Positions 62,916 through 64,000 of a DNA stretch of 64,000 nt are shown here, in pieces. Source of the stretch: Nymphaea colorata (lineage: Eukaryota; Streptophyta; Magnoliopsida; Nymphaeales; Nymphaeaceae); assembly GCF_008831285.2 (NCBI RefSeq), contig NC_045149.1, forward strand, positions 20,599,035 to 20,663,034, in the 5' to 3' direction. The position numbers and the translations under genes were made by a program. The notes below the pieces were generated by a model. It was not told the origin of the DNA. It saw only the letters and a list, made by a program, of their open reading frames with translations, and ran no database searches. Within the stretch, counting starts at the first letter, position 1, and every line of letters begins with the position of its first letter.

Positions 62916-64000
62916 CTGCAATAAATAAATATAAAGAAGACAAATAGTGAATATGAAAATGTTAAACAGCATTTACCCTTTCATCCATGATGCAATTATA
63001 TTCAGGAATTATTCAATAAAATAGAGATTGAACAACAAAACAAGATTTGGGCACTTTCTCTTTGTATTATTTGTTAACAAGGTTTAGTGAACCCAAAACA
63101 TCATTAAGAGGGGTCTGTTTCAAGTGCTACACTTCAAAATGTCAACAGAAATATTTTCTTTCTTCTGACTGAACCAAAGAGCTATTCCTCCTAGATTAGG
63201 AAACCTGTTGGATGAAGTCTATGCTGCTATTCCCAGATATTCTACTATAAAAGTATTCCCTCTTCTCCCAGAAATGTAGATGGGAAGATGCATTTGCACT
63301 ATAATTTGATGGTGCCTCAGCTTCATGCCATGATATGCTTAGAAGGCTGGAAAACGGCTACATCTGGACTAACAATGCACTAACTATGCTCAAAGTTCAA
63401 ACATCAGAAGACATGGTCCAACAATATCACATTTCAATCTCAAATCCAACTGACTAGCCAGGTCAATGGAGCTCCTGTTTCTTACTTTTGAAAAGAATAA
63501 TATAATCATTTTGGAAGAAATTTTCCATGAAAATATGCTTTACACTCTTTACTAAAAAGATCGGATTTTGAAAACAAGGGTACCGTGATTAAGCTATCGA
63601 ACATCCAGTGATACCAATACAGAAGTAAGCACCATGCAGATTTAAAAACCATCAAAAACCTACAGTATGGCATATCATCAAAAACATCTTACTAGATACT
63701 AGACAAAATTAGATTACAATAGGGTTTTCCCAAATTTTAAGCACCAGTAAATAAGAGCACTTAGAGAGAGAGGATTTTCTTGTCAAGTATGCGACAAAAT
63801 GCATTTCACAAAGGACATCTTAACAAACTGAAGAAATTAAGCAACCCATCAGACTATCCTCTAAATTCACCACAACCACAAGTAAACTAGAACCATCAAG
63901 AGAGGTGACTTCTTTTTACTGCTGGCTTCCTTCCTTTCGGCCAGACAATGGACATTATGCCTTTCCTATGGGAAGGGTAATGGACAATTGAAAGATGACT
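62916..64000. other. probable intron of the RSH gene; no exon recognised
   Basis: The exon ending at 62915 begins in phase 0 after an AG acceptor, so more 5' exons must exist. No HDxxED-like or transit-peptide-like segment is visible on the minus strand here; they probably lie beyond the window. Confidence 0.6.

Overview
The window is nuclear DNA of a flowering plant. Coding sequence is broken into short exons with GT-AG introns, it is AT-rich with many (TA)n tracts, and every confident gene is a land-plant family. Introns reach about 4.4 kb and are loaded with small transposons and decayed retroelements, so the genome is probably medium to large. I cannot name the species. No tRNA, rRNA, CRISPR array or bacterial-style operon is visible.

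Layout, left to right. (1) Positions 752-16879, plus strand: the C-terminal 438 codons of mitochondrial NAD-dependent malic enzyme, 62-kDa (NAD-ME1) type, in 15 exons; the 5' part lies outside the window. Its introns hold small inverted-repeat elements, a LINE-like ORF1 relic, a possible Pack-MULE and a short hairpin element. (2) Positions 16880-22320: intergenic, with unassigned reading frames and a 93-bp tandem duplication. (3) Positions 23752-26927, plus: a degraded copy of a VAN3-binding-protein-like gene (DUF828 plus PH-like) with two frameshifts. A nearly perfect 132-bp inverted repeat sits directly upstream. (4) Positions 32716-36181 (possibly from 32235), plus: an intact relative of the same family; the exon phases and one exon length match the broken copy, so the two look like a local duplicate pair. 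(5) Positions 38265-43006, minus: a complete dynamin-related GTPase of the DRP1 class (613 aa, 15 exons), convergent with gene 4. (6) Positions 43007-47863: intergenic DNA with a 9-bp-TSD inverted-repeat element and a Tourist/Harbinger-like element. (7) Positions 47864-62915, minus: the C-terminal 630 codons of a RelA/SpoT homologue (13 exons, 5' end outside the window), whose introns carry a Ty3/gypsy relic, an inverted-repeat element and a 1-kb TIR element with a 10-bp target duplication.

The genes do not form a pathway or cluster: malate oxidation in mitochondria, vein patterning and auxin transport, membrane fission at the cell plate, and plastid (p)ppGpp signalling. The unusual content is the duplicate pair with one dying copy, the long hairpin, and several small transposon families that can be delimited by terminal repeats and target duplications. 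I found no convincing new multi-gene system.
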